DNA of 64,000 nucleotides, taken from assembly GCF_022761015.1 (NCBI RefSeq), contig NZ_JAKWJQ010000004.1, positions 434,001 to 498,000 of the forward strand, read 5' to 3'. The position numbers were made by a program, and so were the translations under genes. This document shows, in pieces, positions 8,231-17,172 of this stretch. Each line of letters begins with the position of its first letter. Position 1 is the stretch's first letter. The stretch is from Humibacter sp. RRB41 (GTDB lineage: Bacteria; Actinomycetota; Actinomycetes; Actinomycetales; Microbacteriaceae). Under the pieces are notes generated by a model that saw nothing but the letters and a program-made list of their open reading frames with translations, was not told where the DNA came from and ran no database searches.

Positions 8231-9028
8231 TCAGCCCTTCAGGAGCGACAGAAGTTCGTCGTGGACGGCGCCGTTGGTCGCGACGGCGCTGCCGTCCCAC
8301 AGGGCGGATCCGCCGTCTGCCGCAGTCAGACGGCCGCCCGCCTCCTGCACGATGGGGATGAGAGCGGCGATGTCGTACGGATGCAGCTGGAACTCGGCGA
8401 CAGCCTCGATGAGACCCTCTGCGAGCAGCGTGTACGCCCAGACATCGCCGTAGGCACGATCGCGCCACACCGTGCGCGACAGTCTGACGAGGTGGTCGAG
8501 GTGGCCGGAGGCGTCCCACTGGGCGATGCTCTGGAAGCTGACGGCGGCATCGGCCAGCGTGCGGATGCCCGACACGCGCAACGGCGTCGGCTCGCCACCC
8601 GCTTCGCTCATCCACGCCCCGTTGTCGTTGGATGCCCACCAGCGCTTGCCGAGAGCAGGCGAGCTCGCGACGCCCACGACGGGCTCGCCGGCGATGACGA
8701 GTGCGATCAGCGTGCCCCACATCGGCAGGCCGCGCTCGTAGCTGTGAGTGCCGTCGATCGGATCGATGATCCAGAGTCGATCCGCCGTCGTGAGGTCTGT
8801 GGCGTCGTCAACGCCATACTCCTCGCCCAGAATCGCGTCGTCGGGCCGTTCGGCGGCGATCAGTTCGCGGATCGCCCGTTCGACCGACTGGTCGGCATCC
8901 GTCACGTGCGAGCGGTCGGGCTTGGTGCTGATGTGAAGATCGTTGGCGCGAAACCGTGCGCCCGAGATGGCGTCTGCGGCATCGGCGAGGCGGAGAGCTA
9001 GTTCGAGGTCGGCTGCGTCGTGCGTCAC
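8231..9028 (-). CDS. hisN: Inositol-monophosphatase-family phosphatase, histidinol-phosphatase (HisN)-like
   Basis: A 265-residue Mg2+-dependent phosphatase. Metal-binding Glu69/Glu70 lie in GEEYG, the signature IDPIDGTHSY occupies about residues 88-97, and a late HPYDIAALIPIVQEAGG segment supplies the second metal Asp. The length and the THSYERGLPMWGTLIAL segment are typical of actinobacterial HisN, which dephosphorylates histidinol phosphate in histidine synthesis. Inositol-1-phosphate or another sugar phosphate cannot be excluded. No other his gene is nearby. Confidence 0.8.
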   Translation of the reverse strand: MTHDAADLELALRLADAADAISGARFRANDLHISTKPDRSHVTDADQSVERAIRELIAAERPDDAILGEEYGVDDATDLTTADRLWIIDPIDGTHSYERGLPMWGTLIALVIAGEPVVGVASSPALGKRWWASNDNGAWMSEAGGEPTPLRVSGIRTLADAAVSFQSIAQWDASGHLDHLVRLSRTVWRDRAYGDVWAYTLLAEGLIEAVAEFQLHPYDIAALIPIVQEAGGRLTAADGGSALWDGSAVATNGAVHDELLSLLKG

Positions 9029-9145
9029 ACGATCAGCCTATCCAGCGCGTGTCTGCACGGCAGACGCGCGAAGACGCAGGCGACCGACCGCGACGCGAGG
9101 AGAATCCTCGCGCTGGCCGGCCGCCTGCGTCAGCGGCGGTACGCG

Positions 9146-9349
9146 TCAGAGCGCCCGAATGTTGGCAGCCTGAGGGCCCTTCTGGCCCTGCTCGAGGTCG
9201 TATTCGACCTTCTGTCCCTCATCGAGGTTGCGGTAGCCGTTCCCCGCGATTGCAGAGAAGTGTGCGAAGACGTCGGCAGAACCGTCGTCGGGCGCGATAA
9301 AGCCGAAGCCTTTTTCAGAGTTGAACCATTTCACGGTGCCGGTGGGCAT
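9146..9349 (-). CDS. Cold-shock protein (CspA family)
   Basis: A 67-residue single cold-shock domain that binds single-stranded RNA/DNA and melts RNA structure. RNP1 KGFGFI (residues 13-18) and RNP2 VFAHF (27-31) are intact, and the protein starts [10 protein letters not shown] as in the family. ATG 9349 has an AAGGAAAG site about 10 nt upstream. The frame stays open upstream for another 96 codons (see separate entry). It lies next to a fatty-acid desaturase, a pairing that fits cold adaptation. Confidence 0.95.
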   Translation of the reverse strand: MPTGTVKWFNSEKGFGFIAPDDGSADVFAHFSAIAGNGYRNLDEGQKVEYDLEQGQKGPQAANIRAL

Positions 9350-9637
9350 AGTGTCATCTTTCCTTCGTTTTTTCGGGCCGTGTGTACGGCCATGGTCGCC
9401 GCAACGACTGTGTCGTCGCGGACGTTGACGGCGCGGAGAATGCTGCGCCGAAGTGTGAGTGAGTCCGTCGAGAGCGAGCAACTCGCCGGGGGACAGGGCT
9501 GAGGATGTCGTCAGCGCGAGTTGCGCCGTGTCGAGCGCGGTGAAGCATCCGATTGTGACGGAGTGCTGGTCGCGCAGTTCGTAGTGGTCATCGTGTAACA
9601 CGACGAATCCGGCGAACTCGCCTGAGACCGTCGCCAC
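9350..9637 (-). other. Open in-frame extension upstream of the cold-shock gene, possible small protein or csp leader
   Basis: From GTG 9637 the reading frame continues without a stop into the cold-shock protein. The first 50 or so codons look protein-like ([20 protein letters not shown], then [11 protein letters not shown]) with coding-type third positions. The later part is rich in Arg/His/Pro and looks less like a folded protein. Options are a 163-residue fusion isoform, an upstream translated leader, or untranslated csp leader RNA. I see no good ribosome site for 9637. The rest of the 420-bp gap (9638-9769) shows nothing I can assign. Confidence 0.3.
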
Positions 9638-9769
9638 GTGAACGTCTTCTGCTGCCCGTCGCCAGTCGACGGTGGGAGCGGGTGATGCGGGGAAGTAGAT
9701 CGATTATTCGTTTCGTCGGGCCGCGTGGAGAGCCGGCTCTGGCTCGTGCGGTTCATGAAGTGTAGCGGG

Positions 9770-10888
9770 CTACGCCCGCCGGTACTGGGCGACGACCGGA
9801 CAGGCGAAGGGATCTCGCGCCTGCAGGCCGACTTTGTTGAGATAGGCGATGACGATGGCATAAGACTGCACCAGCGTCGCCTCAGTGTACGGCACACCTG
9901 TGTCTTCGCAATGCGCTCGCACGATTCGGCGCGCTTTCGACAGGTGGGGCCTCGGCATGCTCGGGAACAGGTGGTGCTCGATCTGGTGGTTCAGGCCGCC
10001 GAAAAGCGCGGTCGCCCACCATCCTCCTGTGACGTTGCGTGACGTGCGCACCTGCTTGCTGAAGAAGTCGAGCTTGACCTCGGCGGGCACGATCGGCATT
10101 CCCTTGTGGTTCGGGGCGAATGACGCCCCCATGTACACGCCGAACACGGCGAGTTGCACACCGAGGAACGCTGCGGCCATGCCGGGCGGCAGCAGCCAGA
10201 ACAGCGCACCGAGGTAGAGCGCGAAGCGCGCTGCGATCAGCGTGATCTCGGTCTTGCGGTGCTTGACCGGGGCCTTGCTCCACAGCATCCGGAACGATGT
10301 GTAGTGCAGGTTGATGCCTTCGAGCGTGAGCAGCGGGAAGAACAGGTAGCCCTGGCGTCGGGTGACCCATGCCTGCAGGCCGCGCTGTGCGGCGGCATCC
10401 TCCTCGGTGAACGAGATGGTGTCGATCGCGATGTCGGGGTCTTTGTCGATCTGGTTCGGGTTGGCGTGGTGCCTGCTGTGCTTGTTCATCCACCAGGCAT
10501 AGCTCATGCCGATCACGAGGGTTCCGACGAGGCGGCCGATGACGTCGTTTCCAGGGCCGGATGCCAGCACCTGACGATGCGCAGCCTCATGGGCGACGAA
10601 TGCGAACTGGGTGAGGATGAGCCCGAGCACCCCGGCGAGGATGAGCTGGAACCAGCTCGGCCCCATGATGACCATTCCGGCGACGACACCCGCCGTCGCG
10701 ACGACGAGCCCGGCCATGAGGCCGAAGTAGAAACCACGTGTGCGCTTCAACAGACCGATCGCCTTGACCTCGCGGGAGACCTCGGTATACGAGACCGTCG
10801 CGTTCGGCTGGGACTGGATCCGCGGCGTCGTCGCCCTGATCGCACCCAGCCGGCCCTCGAGCAGAGTCGTGGTGGAGGTGAATGACAT
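9770..10888 (-). CDS. Membrane fatty-acid desaturase
   Basis: A 372-residue di-iron acyl-lipid or acyl-CoA desaturase. The three histidine boxes are present: HEAAH (100-104), HSRHH (137-141) and HQIEHH (about 315). Hydrophobic helices lie at about 55-100 and 215-245. The box pattern fits the actinobacterial DesA3/linoleoyl-type family; regiospecificity cannot be told. It would raise membrane fluidity, and its placement beside a cold-shock gene supports a role at low temperature (inference). It is divergent from the VOC-family gene. Confidence 0.92.
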   Translation of the reverse strand: MSFTSTTTLLEGRLGAIRATTPRIQSQPNATVSYTEVSREVKAIGLLKRTRGFYFGLMAGLVVATAGVVAGMVIMGPSWFQLILAGVLGLILTQFAFVAHEAAHRQVLASGPGNDVIGRLVGTLVIGMSYAWWMNKHSRHHANPNQIDKDPDIAIDTISFTEEDAAAQRGLQAWVTRRQGYLFFPLLTLEGINLHYTSFRMLWSKAPVKHRKTEITLIAARFALYLGALFWLLPPGMAAAFLGVQLAVFGVYMGASFAPNHKGMPIVPAEVKLDFFSKQVRTSRNVTGGWWATALFGGLNHQIEHHLFPSMPRPHLSKARRIVRAHCEDTGVPYTEATLVQSYAIVIAYLNKVGLQARDPFACPVVAQYRRA

Positions 10889-11075
10889 AGACGGTGCCCC
10901 CGTCTGATCTGCGACCCGAGAGCCGGTTGTGCGCCAAAGGCAAACCGCCGATCGCTCGTCTCACAGTAACCGCAGGGGGTCGTTCGAAACCGGCAAACGC
11001 CTGTCAGCGGCTCGGCGCGAGTCGGGACGGTGCGACAATCGGCAAGGGTTCCACCGCTCGACTCGAGGAGGCGTC

Positions 11076-11480
11076 GTGGCAACGGTCAGCGTGCGGTACA
11101 TCGTGAACGATGTGGACGATTCGATCGACTTCTACTGTCATCGGCTCGGATTCAGCGAGGTCATGCATCCTGCACCCGGCTTTGCGATGCTCGTGCGAGG
11201 AGATCTGCGGCTGGTGCTCAGTTCTCCCGGTGCCGTAGGCGGTGGCGGACAGGCCATGCCGGACGGAAGGATGCCTGCGCCAGGAGGATGGAATCGATTC
11301 GCCATCGAGGTCACCGATCTCGACGATCTCGTTGAGGTCCTGCGCGAGTCCGGAACCAACTTCAGGAACGACATCGTGGACGGCGTCGGCGGGCGGCAGA
11401 TCCTTGTCGAGGACCCGTCGGGCAACCCGATCGAGTTGTTCGAACCGACCATCGCAGAAGCGCGACTGGACGAGGGGTGA
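11076..11480 (+). CDS. VOC-superfamily (glyoxalase/bleomycin-resistance-like) protein
   Basis: A 134-residue protein with two beta-alpha-beta-beta-beta modules (about 3-50 and 68-122). The second ends with the common VEDPSGNPIELFEP motif that usually carries a metal-ligand Glu. The substrate is unknown; the family includes glyoxalases, dioxygenases and antibiotic-binding proteins. The GTG start at 11076 has GAGGAGG 5 nt upstream; an open frame back to 10929 is not needed. It ends 18 nt before the tRNA-Lys gene on the opposite strand. Confidence 0.85.
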   Translation: MATVSVRYIVNDVDDSIDFYCHRLGFSEVMHPAPGFAMLVRGDLRLVLSSPGAVGGGGQAMPDGRMPAPGGWNRFAIEVTDLDDLVEVLRESGTNFRNDIVDGVGGRQILVEDPSGNPIELFEPTIAEARLDEG

Positions 11481-11498
11481 AGGAGCAGAAGACCTGAG

Positions 11499-11574
11499 TG
11501 GTGCACCCCCAGGGACTTGAACCCTGAACCCACTGATTAAGAGTCAGTTGCTCTGCCGATTGAGCTAGAGGTGC
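11499..11574 (-). tRNA. tRNA-Lys (anticodon CTT)
   Basis: A full cloverleaf on the minus strand: acceptor GCACCTC pairs with GGGGTGC, the D stem, anticodon loop CTCTTAA and T arm GTTCAAGTC are present, and 3' CCA is encoded. Confidence 0.97.
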
Positions 11575-11828
11575 GTAGCGCGACATTCACGTGGAGTGCC
11601 GAACCGAAGCACAACAATAGCATCCAGGTCGGCTTCGGGTCGAATCGGAAGGGGAGCCCGCTCGCTGCAGGCGGCGGTGCAGGCGATGCCGTCAGAAGGT
11701 CTTCCCGAAGCAGGCGACGATGACGACGATCGACGAGTTCGTCCGGCAGCTCCCCGGCTGACGCCCACGACCCCGGCGACCCTTGTACGGGTGACAGCGC
11801 TCTCGGTAGGCTCTATGGCGGAACGTTT
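11575..11828. other. Intergenic stretch without a recognisable gene
   Basis: Short open frames here on both strands have no ribosome sites and no family resemblance. On the minus strand a TATTGT element about 40 nt before the tRNA could be its -10 box. I see nothing else. Confidence 0.4.
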
Positions 11829-11847
11829 GTTAGGAACACTAACTAAC
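11829..11847. promoter_or_regulatory. Candidate operator before the GH18 gene
   Basis: GTTAGGAACACTAAC (11829-11843) is a GTTAG/CTAAC inverted repeat with a 5-nt spacer, followed at once by another TAAC (11844-11847). It lies about 60 bp before the secreted glycosidase. Repeats of this GTTAG..CTAAC form are typical of sugar-responsive ROK- or LacI-type operators, but the family is not determinable here. Confidence 0.35.
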
Positions 11848-11907
11848 CTGCCGGCCGCCGAAGCCATCCGTGCGTCTTCGTGACGCGTTCATACAAGGGA
11901 GCAGTCA

Positions 11908-13002
11908 ATGAAACGAACAGCGCTTCTGGCGGTGACGGGGGTCGCCGTCGCGGCGGCGGCCGTCCTCGCCGTCGCGGGACCAGCATCCGCCACCGGCTCC
12001 ACCGGGCCGAACCCCTGGTTGCCGACTCCGCATTCGCACACCGTCGTGCTGCCGGGACTTCCACTTCGGGCGCACATCGCGGCGCCGTACGTCGACGTCA
12101 CGAGCGTTGGTGATCTCGCGGATCTCTCACAGCAGTCCGGCTCGAAGTACCTCACGCTCGCGTTCCTGCAGACGGAGGCGCCGGGATCGTGCACCCCGTA
12201 CTGGGCAGGGAACACGGCGACGCCCGCGAACCCGGATGTCTACGGCGCGCAGATCGACCGCATCCGCGCACGAGGAGGTGACGTCATCCCGTCGTTCGGC
12301 GGCTATTCCGCCGACACCACGAACACCGACATCGCCGACAGCTGCACGGATGTGCACCAGATCGCGCTCGCGTTCGAGAACGTCTTCGCCGCCTACAAAG
12401 TGCAGCGTATCGACCTGGACGTCGAGGCGGACTCGATCACGAACCAGGCGGGAATCGACCGTCGGAACCAGGCGATCGCCGAGGTCGAGCGGTGGGGCAA
12501 GGCCGAACACTGGCCGGTGTCGTTCTCGTACACGCTGCCATCGACGCCCCAGGGGCTGGCACCCAGCGGGACCGCCGTTCTGCAGTCTGCCGCCACGTTC
12601 GGCGCGAAGATCGCCGACGTCAACATCATGACGTTCGACTATTGGGACGGCGCGACGCACAACATGCTGACCGATGCGGAGTCCGCAGCGACCGCCCTCA
12701 CGACGCAGCTGAAGCAGACGATCCTGCCGCGTGCATCCGCTCGGACGTTGTGGAGCACCGTCGGCATCATCCAGATGAACGGCATCGACGACTACGGCAT
12801 CGAGGAGACCTTCCCGCTCGAACAAGCAGCACCGCTTGTGGCGTGGGCGTCGTCGCACGGCGTGCAGACGATGAGCTTCTGGGCTCTTCAGCGCGACAAC
12901 GGCGGATGCCCGGGAACCAAGGGTGCGAACTCCTGCTCGGGCGTCGTGCAGCCGACCTGGGGTTTCAGCAAGGCGTACGCCGCGTTCAACTCCTGGTTCT
13001 GA
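11908..13002 (+). CDS. Secreted GH18-type chitinase-like glycosidase
   Basis: A 364-residue secreted protein. It has a Sec signal peptide (basic MKRT, a hydrophobic run to about residue 25, cleavage near PASA-TG). The TIM-barrel body contains GGDVIPSFGGYSA and the catalytic-strand motif RIDLDVEAD (about 170), matching the DxxDxDxE signature of GH18 in reduced form as in the chitinase C/lysozyme-like branch, with the final Glu as presumed acid. MTFDYWDG and a C-terminal MSFWALQRDN are also GH18-like. It probably acts on extracellular chitin or a related N-acetylglucosamine polymer. The start has GGGAGCAG upstream. Confidence 0.85.
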   Translation: MKRTALLAVTGVAVAAAAVLAVAGPASATGSTGPNPWLPTPHSHTVVLPGLPLRAHIAAPYVDVTSVGDLADLSQQSGSKYLTLAFLQTEAPGSCTPYWAGNTATPANPDVYGAQIDRIRARGGDVIPSFGGYSADTTNTDIADSCTDVHQIALAFENVFAAYKVQRIDLDVEADSITNQAGIDRRNQAIAEVERWGKAEHWPVSFSYTLPSTPQGLAPSGTAVLQSAATFGAKIADVNIMTFDYWDGATHNMLTDAESAATALTTQLKQTILPRASARTLWSTVGIIQMNGIDDYGIEETFPLEQAAPLVAWASSHGVQTMSFWALQRDNGGCPGTKGANSCSGVVQPTWGFSKAYAAFNSWF

Positions 13003-13024
13003 CGCACTGCCGACAACGACTCGT

Positions 13025-13077
13025 GCCCGTTCCGGACACGTGCGACCGCTGCGGCGGCGTGGACGTTCGGAACGGGC
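13025..13077. terminator. Candidate hairpin between GH18 and VIT1 genes
   Basis: Ten-base arms GCCCGTTCCG (13025-13034) and CGGAACGGGC (13068-13077) surround a 33-nt GC-rich loop between convergent genes. Confidence 0.4.
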
Positions 13078-13110
13078 GCTAGTTGCGCCCGGTCGCGGGT
13101 CAGCCGTGTA

Positions 13111-13842
13111 TCAGGCGGCGTTGACCCCGAGCAAGTGCCCGACGAGATACGTGGCGGCGACGGCGATGGCGCCGAAGAGCAGCTGGCGTAGCGCGCCCCT
13201 CCACCACGCGCGCCCCGTGAAGTAGGCGGCGAACGAGCCGGCGATCATCAGGCCGAGCCCGCCGATCGCGAGTCCGAGCCAGAGTTCCGCCGAGCCGAAG
13301 AGGAACGACAGCAGCGGAACCACGGCGCCGATCGAGAACATCACGAACGACGAGACGGCGGCGATCCACGGCGACGGTTTCGAATCAGGGTCGACGCCCA
13401 GTTCCTGCGTGACGTGCACCCGCAGGGCGCGGTCCGGGTTGCCGTGCACCTCCGATGCCGCCTTCGTGGCGGTCTCGGCCGTCATGCCCATCTCCTGGAA
13501 CATGCCGGAGAGCTCCCGCATCTCGCCGACGGGGTTGCGATCGAGCGCACCGCGCTCGACTGCGGCTTCCTTGTCGACCTGCTCGTTCTGGGTCGTGACC
13601 GACGTGTATTCGCCGAGCGCCATCGAGAACGCTCCGGCCACGAGGCCTGCGACACCGGTCAGGATGATCGTGCCGCGGGGTGCCCCTGCAGCACCGATTC
13701 CCGCGATCAGGGCGATGTTGGTGACGAGGCCGTCCATCGCGCCGAAGACCGCCGCTCGCAACCAGCCGCCGGAGACATCCGAGTGGCGGTGGTCGTACTC
13801 GTGCGGGTCTCGATAGGGCTGCGAGGTCGAATCGGGCACCAC
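13111..13842 (-). CDS. VIT1/CCC1-family Fe2+/Mn2+ transporter
   Basis: A 243-residue membrane protein with five helices: about 28-50, 58-78, 155-178, 182-207 and 215-238. The first helices carry AAVFGAMDGLVTN and AGAFSMALGEYTSV, the metal-transport signature of VIT1/CCC1 proteins. A central soluble segment rich in Glu (about 85-145) matches the cytoplasmic metal-binding domain. It probably exports or sequesters ferrous iron or manganese. It follows the GH15 gene on the same strand after a 42-bp gap, so cotranscription is possible. Confidence 0.9.
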   Translation of the reverse strand: MVPDSTSQPYRDPHEYDHRHSDVSGGWLRAAVFGAMDGLVTNIALIAGIGAAGAPRGTIILTGVAGLVAGAFSMALGEYTSVTTQNEQVDKEAAVERGALDRNPVGEMRELSGMFQEMGMTAETATKAASEVHGNPDRALRVHVTQELGVDPDSKPSPWIAAVSSFVMFSIGAVVPLLSFLFGSAELWLGLAIGGLGLMIAGSFAAYFTGRAWWRGALRQLLFGAIAVAATYLVGHLLGVNAA

Positions 13843-13884
13843 GACAGCCTACGGGTACGCGTCGACGCGCACCGGTCGACATCG

Positions 13885-15717
13885 CTACCGGTCGGACTCG
13901 CCGAGGCGTCTGGACGGGGATCCGCCGCCCACGACCGCCTCGCCATATCCTTCGGCGCTGGCGATGGCGTCCGCTGCCCGCACCAACGCGAGGTGCGACA
14001 GCGCTTGGGGCGTATTGCCGGCCTGACGACCGGATGCCGACGAATACTCCTCGCTCAGCAACCCGACGTCGTTCGCCACCGCGCACAGCTTCTGCATCAG
14101 CTCGTTCGCCGCGTCGATGCGGCCGGAGCGCGCGTACTGCTCGACCAGCCAGAACGAGCACGCGAGGAACGGATGCTCGCCTGCCGGCAGCCCGTCGAGC
14201 TCCTGACTCGATCGGTAGCGCAGCAGAAAGCCGTGGTCCATCAGGTCTTCCTCGATGGCCTGCACCGTGCCGAGCATGCGTGGGTCATCCGGTGCCACGA
14301 AGCCCACCTGGGAGAGCTGCAGGAGCGAGGCATCCACTTCGGCCGTCTCGAAATGCTGCGTGAACGTATTGCGGCGCGGGTCGTAGCCGTGCTTTTCGAT
14401 CTCGCGGCGCAGTTCCGAACGCCGTTCCCGCCACGCTTCGACAGGTCCCTCGAGGCCGAACTCCTCGACGCCGTGGATGGCGCGATCGTAGGCGGCCCAC
14501 ACCATCACGCGGGAGTGGGTGAAGCTGCGAGCCGGCCCCCGGATCTCCCAGATGCCCTGGTCGGGTTTGCGGCCGACCACGTCGAGGCGTCCCATCAGGG
14601 CGCGCTGCAGCGACCAGGAGAAGCCGCCTTCCTTGATGCCGACGAGCCGGGCGTCGTGAAGGGCGATCATCACCTCACCGATCACGTCTGCCTGGAACTG
14701 TTTGGCTGCGCTGTTGCCGATTCGTACGGGCTTGGCGCCGTGGTAGCCGGAAAAGGAGTCGAGCTCGTACTCGGGGAGGAATCGCTCACCGGCGAGCCCG
14801 TACATGATCTGCACGTCGCTCGGGTCGCCGGCGAGCGATCGCAGCAGCCACATTCTCCAGTGATCGACCTCCTCTTGATAGCCGTGAGCGAGCAGCGCAC
14901 TGAGCGTCTGAGACGCATCACGCAACCACACGTAGCGATAGTCCCAGTTGCGTGTTCCGCCGAAGCTCTCCGGAAGCGAGGTCGTGGCGGCGGCGGCGAT
15001 GCCCCCGGTGTCCTCGTGCGTGAGCGCGCGTAAGACGAGGAGCGAACGAAGCACCTCGTCCGAATAGGCGCCGCGATGCGTGAACGTCGACGACCACTCG
15101 TCCCACAGTTTCACCGTCGAAGCAATCGCCTTGGGCATGTCGATGGGGTCGGGCGCCTCCTCGTGCGAGGGGTACCACGCCAACGTGTGGTCGATCACTT
15201 CTCCTTCTCGCACGGGGAAGGTCGCCTTGTGCACGTGATCGGTCGCCGTCAGTTCGATGCCGCGAATGACGAGGGCGTCGGGGCCCGCCACTGCCTGCAG
15301 CGTGTTCTCGGAGTCGTGGAGCTGCTGCACCCACGGCACCGCCGTCGCGTAGCTGAAGCGCATGCGCAACTCGACGCGCATCTCGACTTCGCCGGAGATG
15401 CCCTGGATGCGCCGCACGACGGTCGCGTGACCGTCGCCGCGAGGCATGGCATCCGTCACCTCGACCACGCCCGTCGACGTCGTCCACGTGGTGACCAGTA
15501 CGAAGGAGTCGCCGCGATAGTGGCGCTCAGCGGTCGCGCTCGGATCGGCGGGTGCCAGAAGCCACCGGCCCTGATCCTTCGTGCCGAGCAACGCGCCGAA
15601 CACGGACGCCGAATCGTAGCGGGGGAGGCAGAGCCAGTCGATGCTGCCGTCCTTGCCGACGAGCGCACCCGTTCGACAGTCGCTGATCAGGGCATAATCT
15701 TCGATCGCCAACGCCAT
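13885..15717 (-). CDS. Glycoside hydrolase family 15 (glucoamylase/trehalase-like)
   Basis: A 610-residue cytoplasmic alpha-glucosidase-like enzyme. An N-terminal beta-sandwich starts IEDYALISDCRTGALV, typical of actinobacterial GH15. The (alpha/alpha)6 barrel contains NWDYRYVWLRDAS (about 350) and a late GLLSEEY segment that supplies catalytic glutamates. Members act as trehalases or glucoamylases. The otsA/otsB trehalose genes lie 5 kb away and zwf is adjacent, so trehalose turnover feeding glucose-6-phosphate is plausible (inference). ATG 15717 follows GAGGATGACGGA. The gene is divergent from zwf with only 30 bp between starts. Confidence 0.9.
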   Translation of the reverse strand: MALAIEDYALISDCRTGALVGKDGSIDWLCLPRYDSASVFGALLGTKDQGRWLLAPADPSATAERHYRGDSFVLVTTWTTSTGVVEVTDAMPRGDGHATVVRRIQGISGEVEMRVELRMRFSYATAVPWVQQLHDSENTLQAVAGPDALVIRGIELTATDHVHKATFPVREGEVIDHTLAWYPSHEEAPDPIDMPKAIASTVKLWDEWSSTFTHRGAYSDEVLRSLLVLRALTHEDTGGIAAAATTSLPESFGGTRNWDYRYVWLRDASQTLSALLAHGYQEEVDHWRMWLLRSLAGDPSDVQIMYGLAGERFLPEYELDSFSGYHGAKPVRIGNSAAKQFQADVIGEVMIALHDARLVGIKEGGFSWSLQRALMGRLDVVGRKPDQGIWEIRGPARSFTHSRVMVWAAYDRAIHGVEEFGLEGPVEAWRERRSELRREIEKHGYDPRRNTFTQHFETAEVDASLLQLSQVGFVAPDDPRMLGTVQAIEEDLMDHGFLLRYRSSQELDGLPAGEHPFLACSFWLVEQYARSGRIDAANELMQKLCAVANDVGLLSEEYSSASGRQAGNTPQALSHLALVRAADAIASAEGYGEAVVGGGSPSRRLGESDR

Positions 15718-15747
15718 TCCGTCATCCTCGCAGGTAGCGTGAACGAC

Positions 15748-17124
15748 ATGACCCAGGCCGTGCAGACTCTGATCATCCTCGGTGCAAGCGGAGACCTCAC
15801 ATCGCGGTTGCTCCTTCCCGCGCTCGGTCAGGTGCTCACGAAGGATCCCGCCCGTCGCGTCACTCTGATCGGCGCCGGGTCGCAGGATTGGACGAAGGCG
15901 CACTGGCGGCACGTCGTGCGAACCTCGTTCGCCGCATCGAAGGCCGAGGGGCCGGCGGTGGATGCCCTCCTGGCATCCACCGAGTACGTGTCCATGGATG
16001 TCACGGTGCCAGCCGACCTGAAGGCGCTGCTCGCACGCGCCGAGGGCACGCCCGCGTTGTACTTCGCTCTTCCGCCGGCCGTCACGAAGATCACGTGCGC
16101 GGCGCTCGCCGAGGTCGATCTGCCGAAGGAGACCCGTCTGGCGCTCGAGAAGCCGTTCGGCACGGATCGCAGGAGCGCGGCGGCCTTGAACCGCAGGATC
16201 GCGACGCTGGTGCCCGAGAACCAGGTGCACCGCATCGACCACTTTCTCGGCAACTCGACCGTGCAGAACCTGTTCGGCCTGCGATTCGCCAACCGCATCT
16301 TCGAGCCGCTGTGGGGTTCGCAGCACATCTCGAGGGTCGACATCGTCTACGACGAGACGCTCGGCCTGGTGGGTCGTGCCGGCTACTACGATCACGCAGG
16401 AGCGCTCGTCGACATGTTGCAGAGCCACCTGCTCCAGGTGCTCGCCGTCACCGCGATGGAGGCGCCGGCCACGCTCGATGCCGACGACCTGCGCGATGCC
16501 AAGGAGATCCTGCTGCGCGCCACACACGTGTGGGATGACGACCCGGTGGCCTCGAGCCACCGCGGCCGGTACACGAAGGGCAAGATCGGACGAACGATCC
16601 TTCCGTCCTACGTGGACGAAAAGGGAGTCGATCCCGAGCTGAAGACGGAGACGCTCGCGCAGATCACGTTCGCGATCGACAACTGGCGCTGGGCGGGCGT
16701 TCCGTTCACGCTGCGATCCGGAAAGGCGATCGGAGTGCCGCGGCACGAGATCATCTTGACGTTCCGCGACGCGCAGCACGTGCCGGCGGGCCTGCGTGGC
16801 GTGGCGCACCCCACGCGGCTGCGCCTTCGCCTCGGACCGGACGAGATGACGCTGGAGTTGAACACCAACGGCCCAGGGGACCCGAAGTTCCTCTCCAGAG
16901 CGAAGCTCGAAGTGGAATTCGGACCCGGGGCTCTGCTCGCCTATGGCGAGGTGCTCGCCGATCTGCTCGACGGCGATCCTTCGCTCTCGGTGCGGGGCGA
17001 CACCGCAGAAGAGTGCTGGCGCATCGTCGACCCGGTCGTCGCAGCATGGCGCAAGGACGATGTGCCCATCGACGACTACGTGGCGGGGTCGGAGGGTCCC
17101 GACACCTGGCCGGTGATCCCGTAG
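15748..17124 (+). CDS. zwf: Glucose-6-phosphate dehydrogenase, short form
   Basis: Oxidises glucose-6-phosphate with NADP+ at the entry of the pentose-phosphate pathway. The nucleotide-binding motif GASGDL is at residues 12-17, EKPFG in mid-protein, and the substrate site RIDHFLG (usually RIDHYLGK) follows. At 458 residues it is shorter than the usual 490-515, with gaps in loops, so it may be the secondary paralogue that actinomycetes often carry rather than the main zwf. TAGCGT lies 7 nt before ATG 15748, suggesting a leaderless mRNA. It is divergent from GH15. Confidence 0.88.
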   Translation: MTQAVQTLIILGASGDLTSRLLLPALGQVLTKDPARRVTLIGAGSQDWTKAHWRHVVRTSFAASKAEGPAVDALLASTEYVSMDVTVPADLKALLARAEGTPALYFALPPAVTKITCAALAEVDLPKETRLALEKPFGTDRRSAAALNRRIATLVPENQVHRIDHFLGNSTVQNLFGLRFANRIFEPLWGSQHISRVDIVYDETLGLVGRAGYYDHAGALVDMLQSHLLQVLAVTAMEAPATLDADDLRDAKEILLRATHVWDDDPVASSHRGRYTKGKIGRTILPSYVDEKGVDPELKTETLAQITFAIDNWRWAGVPFTLRSGKAIGVPRHEIILTFRDAQHVPAGLRGVAHPTRLRLRLGPDEMTLELNTNGPGDPKFLSRAKLEVEFGPGALLAYGEVLADLLDGDPSLSVRGDTAEECWRIVDPVVAAWRKDDVPIDDYVAGSEGPDTWPVIP

Positions 17125-17172
17125 CGGAGCTTCCATCGCCACCGTGTCGCACGCCTGGGAGAGACTGAACGC

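Noticed and set aside
11565-11883. Short open frames between tRNA-Lys and the GH18 gene
   Set aside because: No ribosome sites, low complexity and overlap with the tRNA; taken as non-coding.
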